A model generated the notes under the pieces. It was not told the origin of the DNA. It did no database searches and was given only the letters and a program-made list of their open reading frames with translations. From assembly GCF_024807945.1 (NCBI RefSeq), contig NZ_JANUFD010000002.1, positions 1-64,000 on the forward strand: a stretch of DNA of 64,000 nt. Direction: 5' to 3'. This DNA comes from Pseudomonas sp. JUb42. Lineage in GTDB: Bacteria > Pseudomonadota > Gammaproteobacteria > Pseudomonadales > Pseudomonadaceae. A program made the translations under genes and the position numbers. Positions within the stretch are counted from its first letter, which is position 1. Each line of letters starts with the position of its first letter. Below, one piece after another: positions 26,951 to 36,688 of the stretch.

Positions 26951-28486
26951 TCAGGCTTTTGCCTTGGGCATCTGCGAAACCAGTGACAAATTGACGTCCA
27001 TGCCTTCCACCTGGAAATGCGGCACGGCGTACAACTTGACACGGAAGAACCCGGGGTTGTCCTCGATGTCTTCGACGGTCACCTTGGCATCGCGCAGCGG
27101 ATGAGAAGCCTGCAGATCGTCACCAGGGTCAGTCATTTCGGTCACCAGGCCACTGACCCACTTGTTCAGCTCCAGCTCCAGCACACGGCGGTCCTTGGTG
27201 GTGCCGATGTTTTCGCGCTGGATCAGCTTCAGATAATGGGCGATGCGCGAGAGCAGAAAGATGTACGGCAAACGCGCGTTGATACGGCTATTGGCAGTGG
27301 CGTCCGGGGTGTCATAAAGCGCCGGTTTTTGAGTGGAATTGGCGGAGAAGAAGCAGGCGTAGTCGCGGTTCTTGTAATACGAAAGCGGAATGAAACCGAG
27401 GTTGGCGAATTCGAATTCGCGGGTTTCCGGAATCATCACTTCCGAAGGAATTTTCACCTGATTACCGGTGCCAAGGTCGTACAAATGAATAGGCAGATCC
27501 GTCACCGCCCCGCCCGATTGCGGCCCACGGATCTGTACGCACCAGCCATTGGCGATAAAGCTTTTCACCATATTCGCGGCAAAAGCGAACGAGGCATTGG
27601 TCCACAGGTACTTGCTGTGATCAGGGCCTTTGGCGCTTTCGACATAGTTGAAACTGCGCACCGGAATGGTGTCCGGGCCATACGGCAGACGCCCCAGCAC
27701 ACGCGGCATGGTCAGGCCGATGTAGCGCGAGTCGTCGCTGTCGCGGAAGGCCTTCCATTTAATGTATTCGGCACGGTCGAAGTAATTGCCGATGTCCTTG
27801 ATGGCGGCCACCTCCTCCATCGACTCCTTGCCAAAGAAGGCTGGCCCCACTGAGCCAATGAAAGGCATGTGCGCGGCAGCCGAGACCTTGGAGATATTGC
27901 GCAGCAGAGCGATATCCTGGGGACCACGGCCAAACTCATAGTTGGAGATGGCCGCAGCAATCGGCTCGCCGCCCGGCGTATCGTATTCCTGGGTGTAGGT
28001 ATGCAGGTACAGGCCGCTCTGGGCTATTTCCGGCGCGTCGTCGAAGTCCTGTACCAGATGTTCCTTACTGATATCCAGCAACTCGATACGTACATTCTGA
28101 CGGAAGTCGGTCTGATCAATCAGCGACTTCACGCCACGCCAGGTCGACTCGACCCGCTGAAAATCCGGGTGATGCATGACGGCATCCAGTTGCCGACTGA
28201 TCTGCGCATCCAGCGACGCGATATGCCCATCCAGCAGTGCCTTGTCCAGGCGTTCGACTTTCTGCGATGACTGTTTTAGCAGATCAAGGAATACGCTGAC
28301 GGCAGCCGTTACTCGCTCGTCAGTGGACACTTCTGACATCGCTTCATCATGCTGAAAAGTGTCGATACCATTCAGTGACGCAACTGGACTCAAGTTGATT
28401 TTTTCGAACAGGGCAGTGTAGACGCTTTGGCTTTCCTCGGACAAAACCGTAGCGCCACTCGATTGAGCGGATTTACTTACAGACAT
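26951..28486 (-). CDS. tssC: TssC large contractile-sheath protein
   Basis: The 511-residue protein matches the TssC/VipB family in length and motifs (TWRGVKSLIDQTDFRQNVRI, SNYEFGRGPQDIALLRNISK, MPFIGSVGPAFFG). With TssB it forms the sheath that contracts around Hcp. TGTAGGAAG just before the ATG serves as its ribosome binding site. Confidence 0.97.
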   Translation of the reverse strand: MSVSKSAQSSGATVLSEESQSVYTALFEKINLSPVASLNGIDTFQHDEAMSEVSTDERVTAAVSVFLDLLKQSSQKVERLDKALLDGHIASLDAQISRQLDAVMHHPDFQRVESTWRGVKSLIDQTDFRQNVRIELLDISKEHLVQDFDDAPEIAQSGLYLHTYTQEYDTPGGEPIAAAISNYEFGRGPQDIALLRNISKVSAAAHMPFIGSVGPAFFGKESMEEVAAIKDIGNYFDRAEYIKWKAFRDSDDSRYIGLTMPRVLGRLPYGPDTIPVRSFNYVESAKGPDHSKYLWTNASFAFAANMVKSFIANGWCVQIRGPQSGGAVTDLPIHLYDLGTGNQVKIPSEVMIPETREFEFANLGFIPLSYYKNRDYACFFSANSTQKPALYDTPDATANSRINARLPYIFLLSRIAHYLKLIQRENIGTTKDRRVLELELNKWVSGLVTEMTDPGDDLQASHPLRDAKVTVEDIEDNPGFFRVKLYAVPHFQVEGMDVNLSLVSQMPKAKA

Positions 28487-28519
28487 AGCGGAAACTTCCT
28501 ACAAATTTAAATGAGAGAG

Positions 28520-29023
28520 TTAACGATCTTCTTGCGGAGCCAAAGCGGCCAGTTCTTTGCGTAATTCATCACTCAAGGCTTCATCCTTGAGAATGCGTTC
28601 AAGCTCCTGGCGAAAAGTTGCGTTGTCCAACAAATTGGACTTGAGGTCACGCAGCAGGTTTCGCATGGCCAGGAGCGCGCGCAACTGCGGTATCTGCCGC
28701 GCTATCTGTTCCGGCTCGAAATCCTTCATATGCCCGAAGCTCAGCTCCACAGAGGCATCGGAGCCATCACCAACAAGCGTGTTTTCCACCGCCAGCTTCA
28801 GGCTTGGTGAAAACTCGGATAGCACGCTGTTGAAATTATTTTTATCAATTGAAACCTTGCTTCTCTGTGAGAGCGGTCTCTGCTCTTTGCCATTACTATA
28901 GTCCCCCATCATCATCAATTTCAGGGGCAGCTCGACCTTCTTTTGCGCACCACCGGTGTGCAAATCAAGCTTGATATTGATACGTGCCTTGGGCACTTCG
29001 TTCTGAAAACTGTTTGAAGCCAT
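28520..29023 (-). CDS. tssB: TssB small contractile-sheath protein
   Basis: The 167-residue protein contains the family segment ELPLKLMMMGDYSNG and ends in the helical sheath-interacting tail. ATG 29023 is chosen for its GGAGGTGTT ribosome site; an upstream ATG (29056) would add 11 residues. It is the first structural gene of the leftward T6SS operon, so the operon promoter should lie in 29024-29300. Confidence 0.96.
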   Translation of the reverse strand: MASNSFQNEVPKARINIKLDLHTGGAQKKVELPLKLMMMGDYSNGKEQRPLSQRSKVSIDKNNFNSVLSEFSPSLKLAVENTLVGDGSDASVELSFGHMKDFEPEQIARQIPQLRALLAMRNLLRDLKSNLLDNATFRQELERILKDEALSDELRKELAALAPQEDR

Positions 29024-29424
29024 AACACCTCCGAATACCCCATCAAAATGGAGCATGATAAAACAGGAAAATATCAGAAACCCGAGAAGTACACTCTAGA
29101 CTAGCCAATCATTGAGCACTGCCAACCTCGTTACAAAGCACTTCATAGCCAGATATAAAAATCTTACAAAATGTAAGCATCAGCGGCACTGAGATAGTGA
29201 ACTATCCGAGTTATATTTTCTATATTCATAGAAACTTTCAGACATGTCTGACGCGAACTTAGAACTTTCCTACAAGAACACGAGACTTTATCTACAATCA
29301 AGTTACTAGCCGATTGATATCAAGCAAACAATCTACGAACATCTCTTTGAGCCAGGCCTTGGGAACATTCTCCGCCGCCCATAAGTCCAAAGCCTGCTTT
29401 CAATCGGCAAGAGAGATGTCTCCA
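29024..29424. promoter_or_regulatory. Divergent promoter region between tssB and the DUF2780 gene
   Basis: The 400-base AT-rich gap should hold promoters for both directions. It contains the inverted repeat CTTACA-AAA-TGTAAG at 29163-29177 and GAACTTTCCTACAA at 29262-29275. The latter matches 13 of 14 bases of the right half of the palindrome before the evgA-like gene (42894-42907). I looked for a sigma-54 GG-N10-GC element facing tssB and found none convincing. Confidence 0.55.
29163..29177. promoter_or_regulatory. Perfect 6-bp inverted repeat CTTACA-AAA-TGTAAG
   Basis: Two six-base arms are separated by three A residues, about 140 bases upstream of tssB. The arms are those of the GacA upstream sequence TGTAAG-N6-CTTACA but in swapped order, so it is probably not a classical GacA site. 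It is a credible operator for an unknown dimeric regulator. Confidence 0.4.
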
Positions 29425-29961
29425 ATGAAGATTTCACAAGGTATTGCCCTGGCAACGCTAATGGCACTGTCGGCAACCCCGGCCTTCGCCTTCAACCTCA
29501 ACGACGCCGCCAACGCGGTCTCCGGCGCTACCGGCAACAACCAGCAGGCAACTCCGACCGCGGGCTTGATTACTGCCGTGGGCAATAACCTGAATGTCAC
29601 CCCACAACAGGCCGTTGGCGGCACCGGCGCTTTGCTGGGCCTGGCGAAGAACAAGCTGCCCAGCAGCAACTACAGCGCGCTGAGCAAGTCCGTTCCGGGT
29701 CTGGATCAACTGACCGGCGCCGGAGCCCTGGGCGGCCTGGGCAATATCAATGGCCTTGGCGGAGTGCTGGGCAATTCGGGTAGTAGCGTGGCAGGTAATG
29801 TGCAGAGCATGGCCGACGTCAACAAGACCTTTAGCGCCCTGGGCATGGACAGCTCCATGGTCGGCCAGTTTGTCCCGGTCATCCTGCAATACCTGGGCGG
29901 ACAAGGTGTCGGCGGCTCTACGCTGCAAGCCCTGAGCGGGATCTGGGGTGCGGGGAACTGA
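29425..29961 (+). CDS. Exported DUF2780-like protein
   Basis: The 178-residue protein has a Sec signal peptide (MKISQGIALATLMALSATPAFA) and a Gly/Asn/Ala-rich mature part. It ends in a helical region (VNKTFSALGMDSSMVGQFVP) typical of DUF2780 (VcgC/VcgE-like) proteins. GAGAG nine bases before ATG 29425 supports this start over 29416. It points away from the T6SS operon and shares only the intergenic region. Function is unknown. Confidence 0.8.
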   Translation: MKISQGIALATLMALSATPAFAFNLNDAANAVSGATGNNQQATPTAGLITAVGNNLNVTPQQAVGGTGALLGLAKNKLPSSNYSALSKSVPGLDQLTGAGALGGLGNINGLGGVLGNSGSSVAGNVQSMADVNKTFSALGMDSSMVGQFVPVILQYLGGQGVGGSTLQALSGIWGAGN

Positions 29962-29968
29962 CTTTGCG

Positions 29969-30895
29969 CTAGGCGTGGGGACTATCCCAATAGCGCTTAT
30001 ACATCCCCAACTTCTTCTTCACCCCCCTGGGCAAGCGCTTTTCCTGCTTGCTCAGCTTGTAGGCCAGCAGCTTCACGGCATTGCGCAGGATCGCCAACGG
30101 CCATAGCCACAGGCGTCGCCAGCCGAGAAACCTGAGCTCGGATTTGACGTAGCGCATGCCCTCCCCGCCTACTCCGCCGAAGGTTGCGTAGATCCACGAT
30201 TCCCGGGACTGGAATACCCCGATGTCGAAGTACCGGGAGAACTCCTCGCGCAGGCTGTAGTTGTGGGAGTGGCGGCAGACGGCCGAGCCTTCGTAGGCGA
30301 CCTTCCAACCTGCCAGAAGCATGCGAGCGGTGACGTACATGTCTTCGGAAAGGATCACGTGGTTGGGAAAGCCGCCAACAGCGACCAGCGCCTCTTGCCG
30401 GTAGGCAGCGAAGGAGTTGGACATGAAAGGGGTCTTGATCCCCAGTTGCGGCGCATCGGCCAGGGTCTTGATCTGCGAGACCGGCGGGTAGTTGAACAGC
30501 CGCGCATGCTGGGCCAGCAGGTTGGCGTTCTTGTGCGGGAGCTGGCGACCGCAGACGGCACCGACCTTGGGGTCGGCGAAGGGCAGCAGGATATTGGCAA
30601 TGGCGTCGGGGTCTTCGACGTAGGCGTCCTGGGTCAAGTAGACGTAGACGTCATAGTCCGGATGGCGGTTGACCATCATCTGCCGGGTACCACCGTGGTT
30701 GAAGTCCTTGCTGTCGATGCGCGTCACATTGGCGCAACGCGACTGAGCCAGTTCGAAGGTGCCATCAGACGAACTGGAGTCGACGATCAAGGTATCGAAA
30801 CGGGCGGTTTGCGTCAGCAGGGAATCGAGCAATCGTTCCAGATCCTGACGTCCGTTGTAGGTCGGGATAACACAGGCCACTCTCAAGAACTGCAT
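29969..30895 (-). CDS. Family 2 glycosyltransferase, probably a rhamnosyltransferase
   Basis: The 308-residue GT-A enzyme opens with VACVIPTYNGRQDLERLLDS, has SSSSDGT at the nucleotide-sugar site, FNHGGTRQ as in RfbF/WbbL rhamnosyltransferases, and YLTQDAYVEDPDAI for the metal-binding acid. EDMYVTARMLLAGWKVAY is the acceptor/catalytic segment. A basic C-terminus suggests membrane association. ATG 30895 has GGAG upstream. It would add a sugar, perhaps rhamnose, to a surface polysaccharide. Confidence 0.85.
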   Translation of the reverse strand: MQFLRVACVIPTYNGRQDLERLLDSLLTQTARFDTLIVDSSSSDGTFELAQSRCANVTRIDSKDFNHGGTRQMMVNRHPDYDVYVYLTQDAYVEDPDAIANILLPFADPKVGAVCGRQLPHKNANLLAQHARLFNYPPVSQIKTLADAPQLGIKTPFMSNSFAAYRQEALVAVGGFPNHVILSEDMYVTARMLLAGWKVAYEGSAVCRHSHNYSLREEFSRYFDIGVFQSRESWIYATFGGVGGEGMRYVKSELRFLGWRRLWLWPLAILRNAVKLLAYKLSKQEKRLPRGVKKKLGMYKRYWDSPHA

Positions 30896-30957
30896 AACAA
30901 CACTCCGGGGCGAAAACAGGACACCCAATTTGTCAGCAGTCTTGAGGGTAGTTCAGA

Positions 30958-32154
30958 TCAGCCGAAAACCTCGCTCAAAGGAATGAAGTTGAGCAAGTCG
31001 CCCTCGGCAACGGTGCTGCCTTCACGCACTTCGATCAGGCCATCCGCCCAGGCCGCGCTGCGCAAAACGCCGGAGCTCTGGTTGCGATAGAACACTGCGC
31101 GGCCCTGTTCGAGACGGCCACGCAAGTACTCGCGACGGTTGCCCGGTTTGCTCCAGACAAAACCGGCCGGCACTTTGAATTGCAGAGGCTGCACCTCGCT
31201 TACGCCCTGACGGCGCAGCAGATAAGGTCGGGCGAGCAAGGCAAAGGTGACCAGGGTCGAAGCCGGGTTACCCGGCAGGCCGATCACCGGCACGCCGCGA
31301 AAATGACCGAAGGTCAGCGGCTTGCCCGGCTTGATCGCCAGTTTCCACAACGCCAGTTCGCCCTCTTCGCGCAGCGCGTGGCCGAGGAAGTCCGCCTCGC
31401 CCACTGACACGCCGCCGGTGGACAGGATCAGATCGACATCGTGCAAGGCGCCCAGGGCTGCGCGAGTCTTTTCCAGATCGTCCGGCAAAATCCCGGCATC
31501 GATCACCTCGCACTCAAGGCGCTTGAGCCAGCTGCACAGCAATACCCGATTGCTGTTGTAGATCTGCCCCGGCCCCAGAGGCTGGCCTGGCTCGACCAGT
31601 TCGTCGCCGGTGGACAGCACGGCGACTCGTACGCGCCGCACCACTTTCAGCTCGGCCAATCCCAAAGAAGCGGACAACCCCAGCTCTACGGGACCCAAGC
31701 GGGTGCCCGCAGCCAAGACCGTGTCGCCGACGCGGGTTTCCTGGCCCTGAGGACGAATATTCTGGCCTGGACTCAGGGCTTCGGTGAAACGTACGCGCTG
31801 GTCGTCCAGCACCTCGGCGTTTTCCTGCATTTCCACGCAATCTGCGCCTTGCGGCACCGGCGCGCCGGTGAAGATACGGGCGCAGGTGCCCGGCTCCAGG
31901 GGTTCCGGGGCTTGGCCGGCGAAAATTCGCTGGCTGACCCGCAGAGGCTCGCCGGCCCAGTCAGACAGGCGCAGGGCATAGCCGTCCATGGCGCTGTTCG
32001 GCCAGGGCGGGAGGTCGAGGCTGGAGACCATATCCTCGGCCAGCACCCGGCCCTGAGCCGCAGCCAGGGGCACGCTTTCATGTTCGTGAATCGTTGCAGC
32101 CTCAGCCATCTCCATCAGACGGGCAAAGGCCTGTTCAACCGGCAGCAGACTCAT
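30958..32154 (-). CDS. moeA: Molybdopterin molybdenumtransferase MoeA
   Basis: The 398-residue protein has MoeA motifs [57 protein letters not shown] and [13 protein letters not shown]. MoeA inserts molybdate into adenylated molybdopterin. It lies seven bases behind moaB, so the two are co-transcribed and complement the divergent mobA. Confidence 0.97.
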   Translation of the reverse strand: MSLLPVEQAFARLMEMAEAATIHEHESVPLAAAQGRVLAEDMVSSLDLPPWPNSAMDGYALRLSDWAGEPLRVSQRIFAGQAPEPLEPGTCARIFTGAPVPQGADCVEMQENAEVLDDQRVRFTEALSPGQNIRPQGQETRVGDTVLAAGTRLGPVELGLSASLGLAELKVVRRVRVAVLSTGDELVEPGQPLGPGQIYNSNRVLLCSWLKRLECEVIDAGILPDDLEKTRAALGALHDVDLILSTGGVSVGEADFLGHALREEGELALWKLAIKPGKPLTFGHFRGVPVIGLPGNPASTLVTFALLARPYLLRRQGVSEVQPLQFKVPAGFVWSKPGNRREYLRGRLEQGRAVFYRNQSSGVLRSAAWADGLIEVREGSTVAEGDLLNFIPLSEVFG

Positions 32155-32160
32155 CGCGCC

Positions 32161-32700
32161 TTACCCACGGGTCGCGCAGGGTTCGGCCTGCTTGAGGTGC
32201 GGCACGAAGTTGCACGGGCGGAAGCGGTTATCCAGTTGCTGCGCAAGGATGCCATCCCAGCCGGTGCGCACCGCATTGGTCGAGCCTGGCAGGCAGCAGA
32301 CCAGCGTGCCATTGGCCAGACCGGCCAGCGCGCGGGACTGAATGGTCGAGGTGCCGATATCCGGTACGGAAATCTGCCGGAACAGCTCGCCGAAACCATC
32401 GACCTGCTTGTCCAGCAGACAGGCCACGGCTTCCGGCGTGCTGTCGCGGCCAGTGAAACCGGTGCCGCCGGTGATCAGTACAACCTGTACTTCGTCATCG
32501 GCAATCCAGGTCGCGACCTGGGCGCGGATCTTGTACAGGTCGTCCTTGAGCAGCACGCGCTCGATCAGGCTATGCCCGGCATCGCTCAAACGGTCGACAA
32601 ACATCTGACCGGAGGTATCGGTTTCCCGGGTGCGGGTGTCACTGACCGTCAATACAGCGATATTCAGGGGTACGAAGGGGGTGTCAGCCTTGGCTTTCAT
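32161..32700 (-). CDS. moaB: Molybdopterin adenylyltransferase-type protein MoaB
   Basis: The 179-residue protein contains [19 protein letters not shown] and [19 protein letters not shown], the hallmarks of MoaB/MogA proteins, which adenylate molybdopterin before MoeA acts. ATG 32700 is the family start. The longer open frame to 33408 overlaps mobA on the other strand and is not used. Confidence 0.95.
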   Translation of the reverse strand: MKAKADTPFVPLNIAVLTVSDTRTRETDTSGQMFVDRLSDAGHSLIERVLLKDDLYKIRAQVATWIADDEVQVVLITGGTGFTGRDSTPEAVACLLDKQVDGFGELFRQISVPDIGTSTIQSRALAGLANGTLVCCLPGSTNAVRTGWDGILAQQLDNRFRPCNFVPHLKQAEPCATRG

Positions 32701-32778
32701 CGGCTCGATCCAGTTGTAGAGGAAACAGGCCGGTGTTATATCACAGCACTCCTTTTCACTGCCTCGATTGAGTCCGCG

Positions 32779-33372
32779 ATGACCACTTCCAGCCCCCTGC
32801 CCCATTGTTCGATCCTGCTGCTGGCCGGCGGCCAGGGCCAGCGCATGGGCGGTCGCGACAAGGGCCTGATCGACTGGCGCGGCGAGCCGTTGATCCAGCA
32901 TGTGCAACGTCTGGTGCGACCACTGACCGACGACCTGATCATTTCCTGCAACCGCAATATGGATCACTACGCCACCTACGCCGATCGTCTGGTGCAGGAC
33001 AACAACGATGACTTCAACGGTCCGTTTGCCGGCATTCGCGCCGGTCTGCCGTTGGCGCGCCATGGCTATATGCTGGTACTGCCGTGCGATGTGCCGCTGA
33101 TCGATGCTGACCTCGTTCAGGGCCTGCGTGAAACCGCTCACGCTCACCCCGGCCAGCCGGTCATGGTGCGCGATGGCGAGCATTGGCAACCGTTGCTGTG
33201 CATCATTCCAACCCGGCACGCCGCTGCCGTGGAGGCCGCCTGGCAGGCGGGTGAACGCAGCCCGCGACGAGTCATGGAGCAACTCGGTGGCATCGCCCTG
33301 CAATGCCCGGCGGGCGATCCGCGCCTGGCCAACCTCAACACGCCCGATTTGCTCAATCAGGCGACTCTCTGA
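32779..33372 (+). CDS. mobA: Molybdenum cofactor guanylyltransferase MobA
   Basis: The 197-residue protein has the nucleotide-binding [33 protein letters not shown] and LPCDVPLID motifs of MobA, which makes the guanine dinucleotide form of the cofactor. It is divergent from moaB with 78 bases between the starts. GAGTCCGCG precedes the ATG. Confidence 0.96.
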   Translation: MTTSSPLPHCSILLLAGGQGQRMGGRDKGLIDWRGEPLIQHVQRLVRPLTDDLIISCNRNMDHYATYADRLVQDNNDDFNGPFAGIRAGLPLARHGYMLVLPCDVPLIDADLVQGLRETAHAHPGQPVMVRDGEHWQPLLCIIPTRHAAAVEAAWQAGERSPRRVMEQLGGIALQCPAGDPRLANLNTPDLLNQATL

Positions 33373-33459
33373 CACCATCGGCAATACTTCATGGAACTTG
33401 CCTTGCACGCAAACGTCTGAAACTTCAGTATTTGCAGAATTTCAACCGGAGACACAGTC

Positions 33460-33684
33460 ATGATCAAACGGAATATTTACGCAGCCACGCTGCTCGCAGT
33501 GAGCCTGGCATCCCTGGCGGGTTGCTCTACGCCTACTGTGATCACGCTGAATGATGGCCGTGAAATCCAGGCTGTCGACTCGCCGAAGTACGACGAAAAG
33601 TCGGGGTTCTACGAGTTCAAGCAGCTGGACGGCAAAGAAACCCGCGTCAACAAGGATCAGGTCCGTACCGTCAAGGACCTCTGA
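33460..33684 (+). CDS. YgdI/YgdR-family (DUF903) lipoprotein
   Basis: The 74-residue precursor has a lipobox LAGC at residue 22 and the SH3-like DUF903 domain (ITLNDGREIQAVDSPKYD, then YEFKQLDGKETRVNKDQV). These small outer-membrane lipoproteins are common in gammaproteobacteria and of unknown role. A strong terminator follows. Confidence 0.93.
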   Translation: MIKRNIYAATLLAVSLASLAGCSTPTVITLNDGREIQAVDSPKYDEKSGFYEFKQLDGKETRVNKDQVRTVKDL

Positions 33685-33703
33685 TTGCTTTAAGTTTCAA
33701 TGT

Positions 33704-33738
33704 AAAAAAACGCCCCGACTGGTTCGGGGCGTTTTTTT
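33704..33738. terminator. Bidirectional rho-independent terminator
   Basis: Seven A, then CGCCCCGA-CTGG-TTCGGGGCG and seven T form a strong hairpin flanked by A and T tracts. It ends the DUF903 transcript and can also stop leftward reading from the pseudouridine synthase gene. Confidence 0.92.
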
Positions 33739-33770
33739 GTGGGGCACTGGCTATTCAGGGCTTGAGCACC

Positions 33771-33862
33771 GTGGGAGCGAGGCTTGCCCGCGAAAGCAGC
33801 ATTTCATGCGAAGAAGATGCGTTGGATGCACCGGCCTCTTCGCGGGCAAGCCTCGCTCCAAC
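33771..33862. repeat. Pair of inverted REP elements
   Basis: GTGGGAGCGAGGCTTGCCC and its inverse (GGGCAAGCCTCGCTCCAAC) face each other across about 45 bases, each ending in CGCGA. This is the familiar Pseudomonas REP doublet (REPIN), found between genes. Confidence 0.85.
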
Positions 33863-33868
33863 GGCCTC

Positions 33869-34759
33869 TCACCACGCAAGTTTGAGCTCACTCTCGAAAA
33901 ACCGCCCCTGCCCCGTCACCGGATCGACAAAGCGCAAGCTCTGCGCGAGCAGTTTCAGCGGCTGGCTGAAGTCATCCACGGCATCCTTGAGCACGTCCGG
34001 ATAGAATGGATCATTCTGAATCCCCGCCCCCAGCGCCGCCATGTGCACGCGCAACTGGTGCTTCTTGCCGGTCACCGGATACAAGCCATAACGCCACCAG
34101 TCGCCATTGCGCTCGCTGACTTCGATACGCGTCTCGGTATTGCTCGGCCCCGGCCCTTCTTGCATGCGAAAGAACGGCTCACCATCGATCAGACGGCTCT
34201 GGTGCAGGCGCGGGAACTCCAGCTCAGGCAAGGCGCGGGCGATGGCTTCGTAGCGCTTATCGATCTTGCGCGTAGGAAACAGCGCCTGATAAGCCGAACG
34301 AGTGTCCTTGCGCGCAGAAAACAGCACCAGCCCGGCGGTGTGCCGATCGATGCGATGCAACGGTACCAGGTCCGGATTGTCGAACCGGCGGATCAGACGA
34401 CGCAGCAAAGTCTGCTCGACGTATTCCCCGGCCGGCGTCACCGGCAGGAAATGTGGCTTGTCGGCGACCACCAGATGCTCATCGGCATAAATGATCGTTT
34501 CCTCGACCGGGATCGGCGTCTCGTTGGGCACTTCGCGGAAATAGTGGATGCGCAGGCCCTCGCGATAGGCCAACTGCACCGTGATCGGCGCACCATCGGC
34601 GTCCAGCACCCGACCACGGGCGATGCGGTCCAGCCATTGCTCGCGACTGATCGCGGCAAAGCGCTCGCACAGGCAGTCGAGCACCGTGGCCCAGGGGCCG
34701 GGCGGCAGATACAGGGTGCTGGCCTGGTGGTCGGCAGCGTTGAAAACGGCGGTGGACAT
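33869..34759 (-). CDS. RluA-family pseudouridine synthase
   Basis: The 296-residue protein has the catalytic PLHRIDRHTAGLVLFS with the active Asp, DKRYEAIA, and the final YPVTGKKHQLRVHMAALG typical of RluA/RluC-type enzymes, which convert uridine to pseudouridine in rRNA or tRNA. ATG 34759 (AAGGAC weak site) is chosen because the upstream extension is not conserved-looking. The target RNA cannot be read off. Confidence 0.9.
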   Translation of the reverse strand: MSTAVFNAADHQASTLYLPPGPWATVLDCLCERFAAISREQWLDRIARGRVLDADGAPITVQLAYREGLRIHYFREVPNETPIPVEETIIYADEHLVVADKPHFLPVTPAGEYVEQTLLRRLIRRFDNPDLVPLHRIDRHTAGLVLFSARKDTRSAYQALFPTRKIDKRYEAIARALPELEFPRLHQSRLIDGEPFFRMQEGPGPSNTETRIEVSERNGDWWRYGLYPVTGKKHQLRVHMAALGAGIQNDPFYPDVLKDAVDDFSQPLKLLAQSLRFVDPVTGQGRFFESELKLAW

Positions 34760-34813
34760 GAAGGACTCTCGCAAGCGACAAGCGCGCATTGTCCCTCAAG
34801 CATCCTCGCCGGG

Positions 34814-35116
34814 CTACGCCCGCTTGCGCTCGACACAGGCCTTGAGCCAGTGCAACACATCAACCGGCTGCCAGCGCGTGGCGTCATACAGGGCATACAA
34901 CTGCCCCTGATAGCCCACCACTTCCAGGCGACGATGAAAGCCGGCGCGCTGAAACAAGGCTTCGACTTCGGCGAAACAAGTATTGAAATGCAGCCGGTTG
35001 AACGGTGTCAGGGATTCCAGCACCAGACCGTCCAGGCGCAGTTCGAGTACAGCTTCGCAGACCCTGTCAACAGGCATGCGATTGACGCTGGCTTTGAGTT
35101 GTTGGACGTTGACCAT
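34814..35116 (-). CDS. Conserved hypothetical protein
   Basis: This 100-residue soluble protein starts MVNVQQLKASVNRMPVDRV and has no signal peptide, helix or motif I recognise; aromatic-rich YGQLYALYDATRWQPVDVLHWL lies near the end. The start at 35116 is preceded by a GCGAAGAGGCGACACC stretch containing GAGGCGA. It lies 54 bases before the pseudouridine synthase gene, so the two may share a transcript. Confidence 0.7.
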   Translation of the reverse strand: MVNVQQLKASVNRMPVDRVCEAVLELRLDGLVLESLTPFNRLHFNTCFAEVEALFQRAGFHRRLEVVGYQGQLYALYDATRWQPVDVLHWLKACVERKRA

Positions 35117-35200
35117 GGTGTCGCCTCTTCGCAGTTTTCCCATTCGTTCAATAGGGAATCGCCGAGGCTGTCAACATCGAGAACGCAAATCAGAAAAGGA

Positions 35201-35440
35201 CTACACCTGAAGAAAGGCCACCACTTGATCGGCATTGAACGGCCAGTCCAGCTCGGCACCGGTATCGACCCGTCGCAGCACCGGAATGCGCAAACTGTAG
35301 GTTTCGAACATTGCTTCGCTTTCGCTGATATCCATCAGTTCCACCAGCAGGCCATACTCGACCAGCGGTAACAATTCGGCTTCGGCAATTTCACACAGAT
35401 GGCAGCCCAGGGTGCCGAACAACTGGCATTCAGGTGGCAT
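35201..35440 (-). CDS. Glutaredoxin-like (DUF836) protein
   Basis: The 79-residue thioredoxin-fold protein begins PECQLFGTLGCHLCEIAEAE, where CHLC is a redox CxxC, and has the cis-proline segment SLRIPVL. Small DUF836 proteins of this kind are widespread; the partner is unknown. Confidence 0.85.
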   Translation of the reverse strand: MPPECQLFGTLGCHLCEIAEAELLPLVEYGLLVELMDISESEAMFETYSLRIPVLRRVDTGAELDWPFNADQVVAFLQV

Positions 35441-35511
35441 GCAATGACCCTCCAGCAGGGGAATGGGGCAGTCATTTTAGGACCGCCTGGCAAGCCTCGT
35501 CGAGGGGCCGC

Positions 35512-36594
35512 TCAGGTCGTCAGTCGTTCTCTTGACTTGAAGTGGCGCTTGCAGAATCGCGTGGCGCGGTCCAGCACCGGTTTTTCAAAACAGTGGTAGC
35601 CGACCCAGCCGTAGCAGAGCACGGCAATGAACATAAGGGCGAGAAAACCCAGGTTGTCCAAAGGGTTTGCGGGCCAGGCCCCCAGCCATTGCCAGATGCG
35701 CCCTATCACCCCCAGTACCAGCAAGTGCGACAGATAGAGGGTGTAGGACATGTCGCCGACTACAACCCAAAACTTCGGCATGTTCAGTCGTGCGCGTCGT
35801 TCCAGCAGCGCCAGGCTGAATACCAGACTGCCAAACACGGTGCCGACCAACAGCATGCGCACCGTCCCTTCACTGTCAAACAGGCGCAGCCAACCAATCA
35901 AGGCAATGCCCGGCACGACCAGCAACATCAGTAAGCCCAACACCATAGCGGTGGGAATCCGCGCACTGTGACGGCTATAGAACAACAGGGCCAGGGCCGC
36001 CCCGACAATGAACTCCAAGGCATAGGGATGCAGCATGATCTGCAACGCCGGGGCATAGTCGTGCCAATCCCAACCGCCATTGAACAACAGCAGAATCAGT
36101 GCCCAGGCTGCAAGCAGCAACGGTAGCCAGCGCTCACGCAGACACATCAACACGGTGAACACCAGGTAGAACCACAGCTCGAACACCAGGGACCAGGCGA
36201 CCATCACCAGCAACACTTTGTCACTGGGCAGCAGCAGGAACGACATCAGCAGGTTGGAAGAGCCGTGGCTGCTATTGACCATGCCTGGTTGCAGCAGATA
36301 GACCGCCAGGGTCAGGAAGAAATACAGCCAGTAGGTGGGATAGATGCGCGACAGGCGATTGAACAGGAAGCGCTGGGACTGCACGGCATCCTGGAAACGC
36401 CCGCGACTGACGATCACCATGACGAAGCCGCTGATGATGAAAAACAGATCCACGCCCAGCTGGAAAAAATTCAGGAGGGACGGCAGCAGAATGTCGCCGC
36501 CGGAGTACTTGGCTTCGACCGACATCATGTGAAACAGCACAACGCCCAGAACCGCCACGCCCCTCAGGCCCTGCAGGGAAAACAGTCGCTCCAT
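35512..36594 (-). CDS. Acyltransferase 3 (OafA-like) membrane protein
   Basis: The 360-residue multi-pass protein starts MERLFSLQGLRGVAVLGVVL and has FFIISGFVMV and RLSRIYPTYWLYF, the signature of acyltransferase 3 enzymes that O-acetylate surface or exported sugars. About ten hydrophobic segments are visible, and the C-terminus (CFEKPVLDRATRFCKRHFKS) is basic. With the glycosyltransferase at 29.9 kb it suggests cell-surface glycan modification, though they are not an operon. Confidence 0.88.
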   Translation of the reverse strand: MERLFSLQGLRGVAVLGVVLFHMMSVEAKYSGGDILLPSLLNFFQLGVDLFFIISGFVMVIVSRGRFQDAVQSQRFLFNRLSRIYPTYWLYFFLTLAVYLLQPGMVNSSHGSSNLLMSFLLLPSDKVLLVMVAWSLVFELWFYLVFTVLMCLRERWLPLLLAAWALILLLFNGGWDWHDYAPALQIMLHPYALEFIVGAALALLFYSRHSARIPTAMVLGLLMLLVVPGIALIGWLRLFDSEGTVRMLLVGTVFGSLVFSLALLERRARLNMPKFWVVVGDMSYTLYLSHLLVLGVIGRIWQWLGAWPANPLDNLGFLALMFIAVLCYGWVGYHCFEKPVLDRATRFCKRHFKSRERLTT

Positions 36595-36688
36595 GCTCCT
36601 CTCCGTGCCCTGACCGGCCGCCCGCGACGGTGACCGGTACTACCAGACTGCGAACTGGAGCATAGGCGATGACTTGAAACAGCGCGTA

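Noticed and set aside
28496..28503. TTCCTACA before tssC as an additional regulator site
   Set aside because: On the coding strand it is the tssC ribosome binding site (AGGAAG), so the match has a simpler cause.
29024..29300. Sigma-54 promoter before tssB
   Set aside because: No GG-N10-GC element with reasonable flanks was found on the minus strand.
33551..35371. 606-codon plus-strand frame over the pseudouridine synthase region
   Set aside because: It runs through the terminator and REP pair and is antisense to three real genes.
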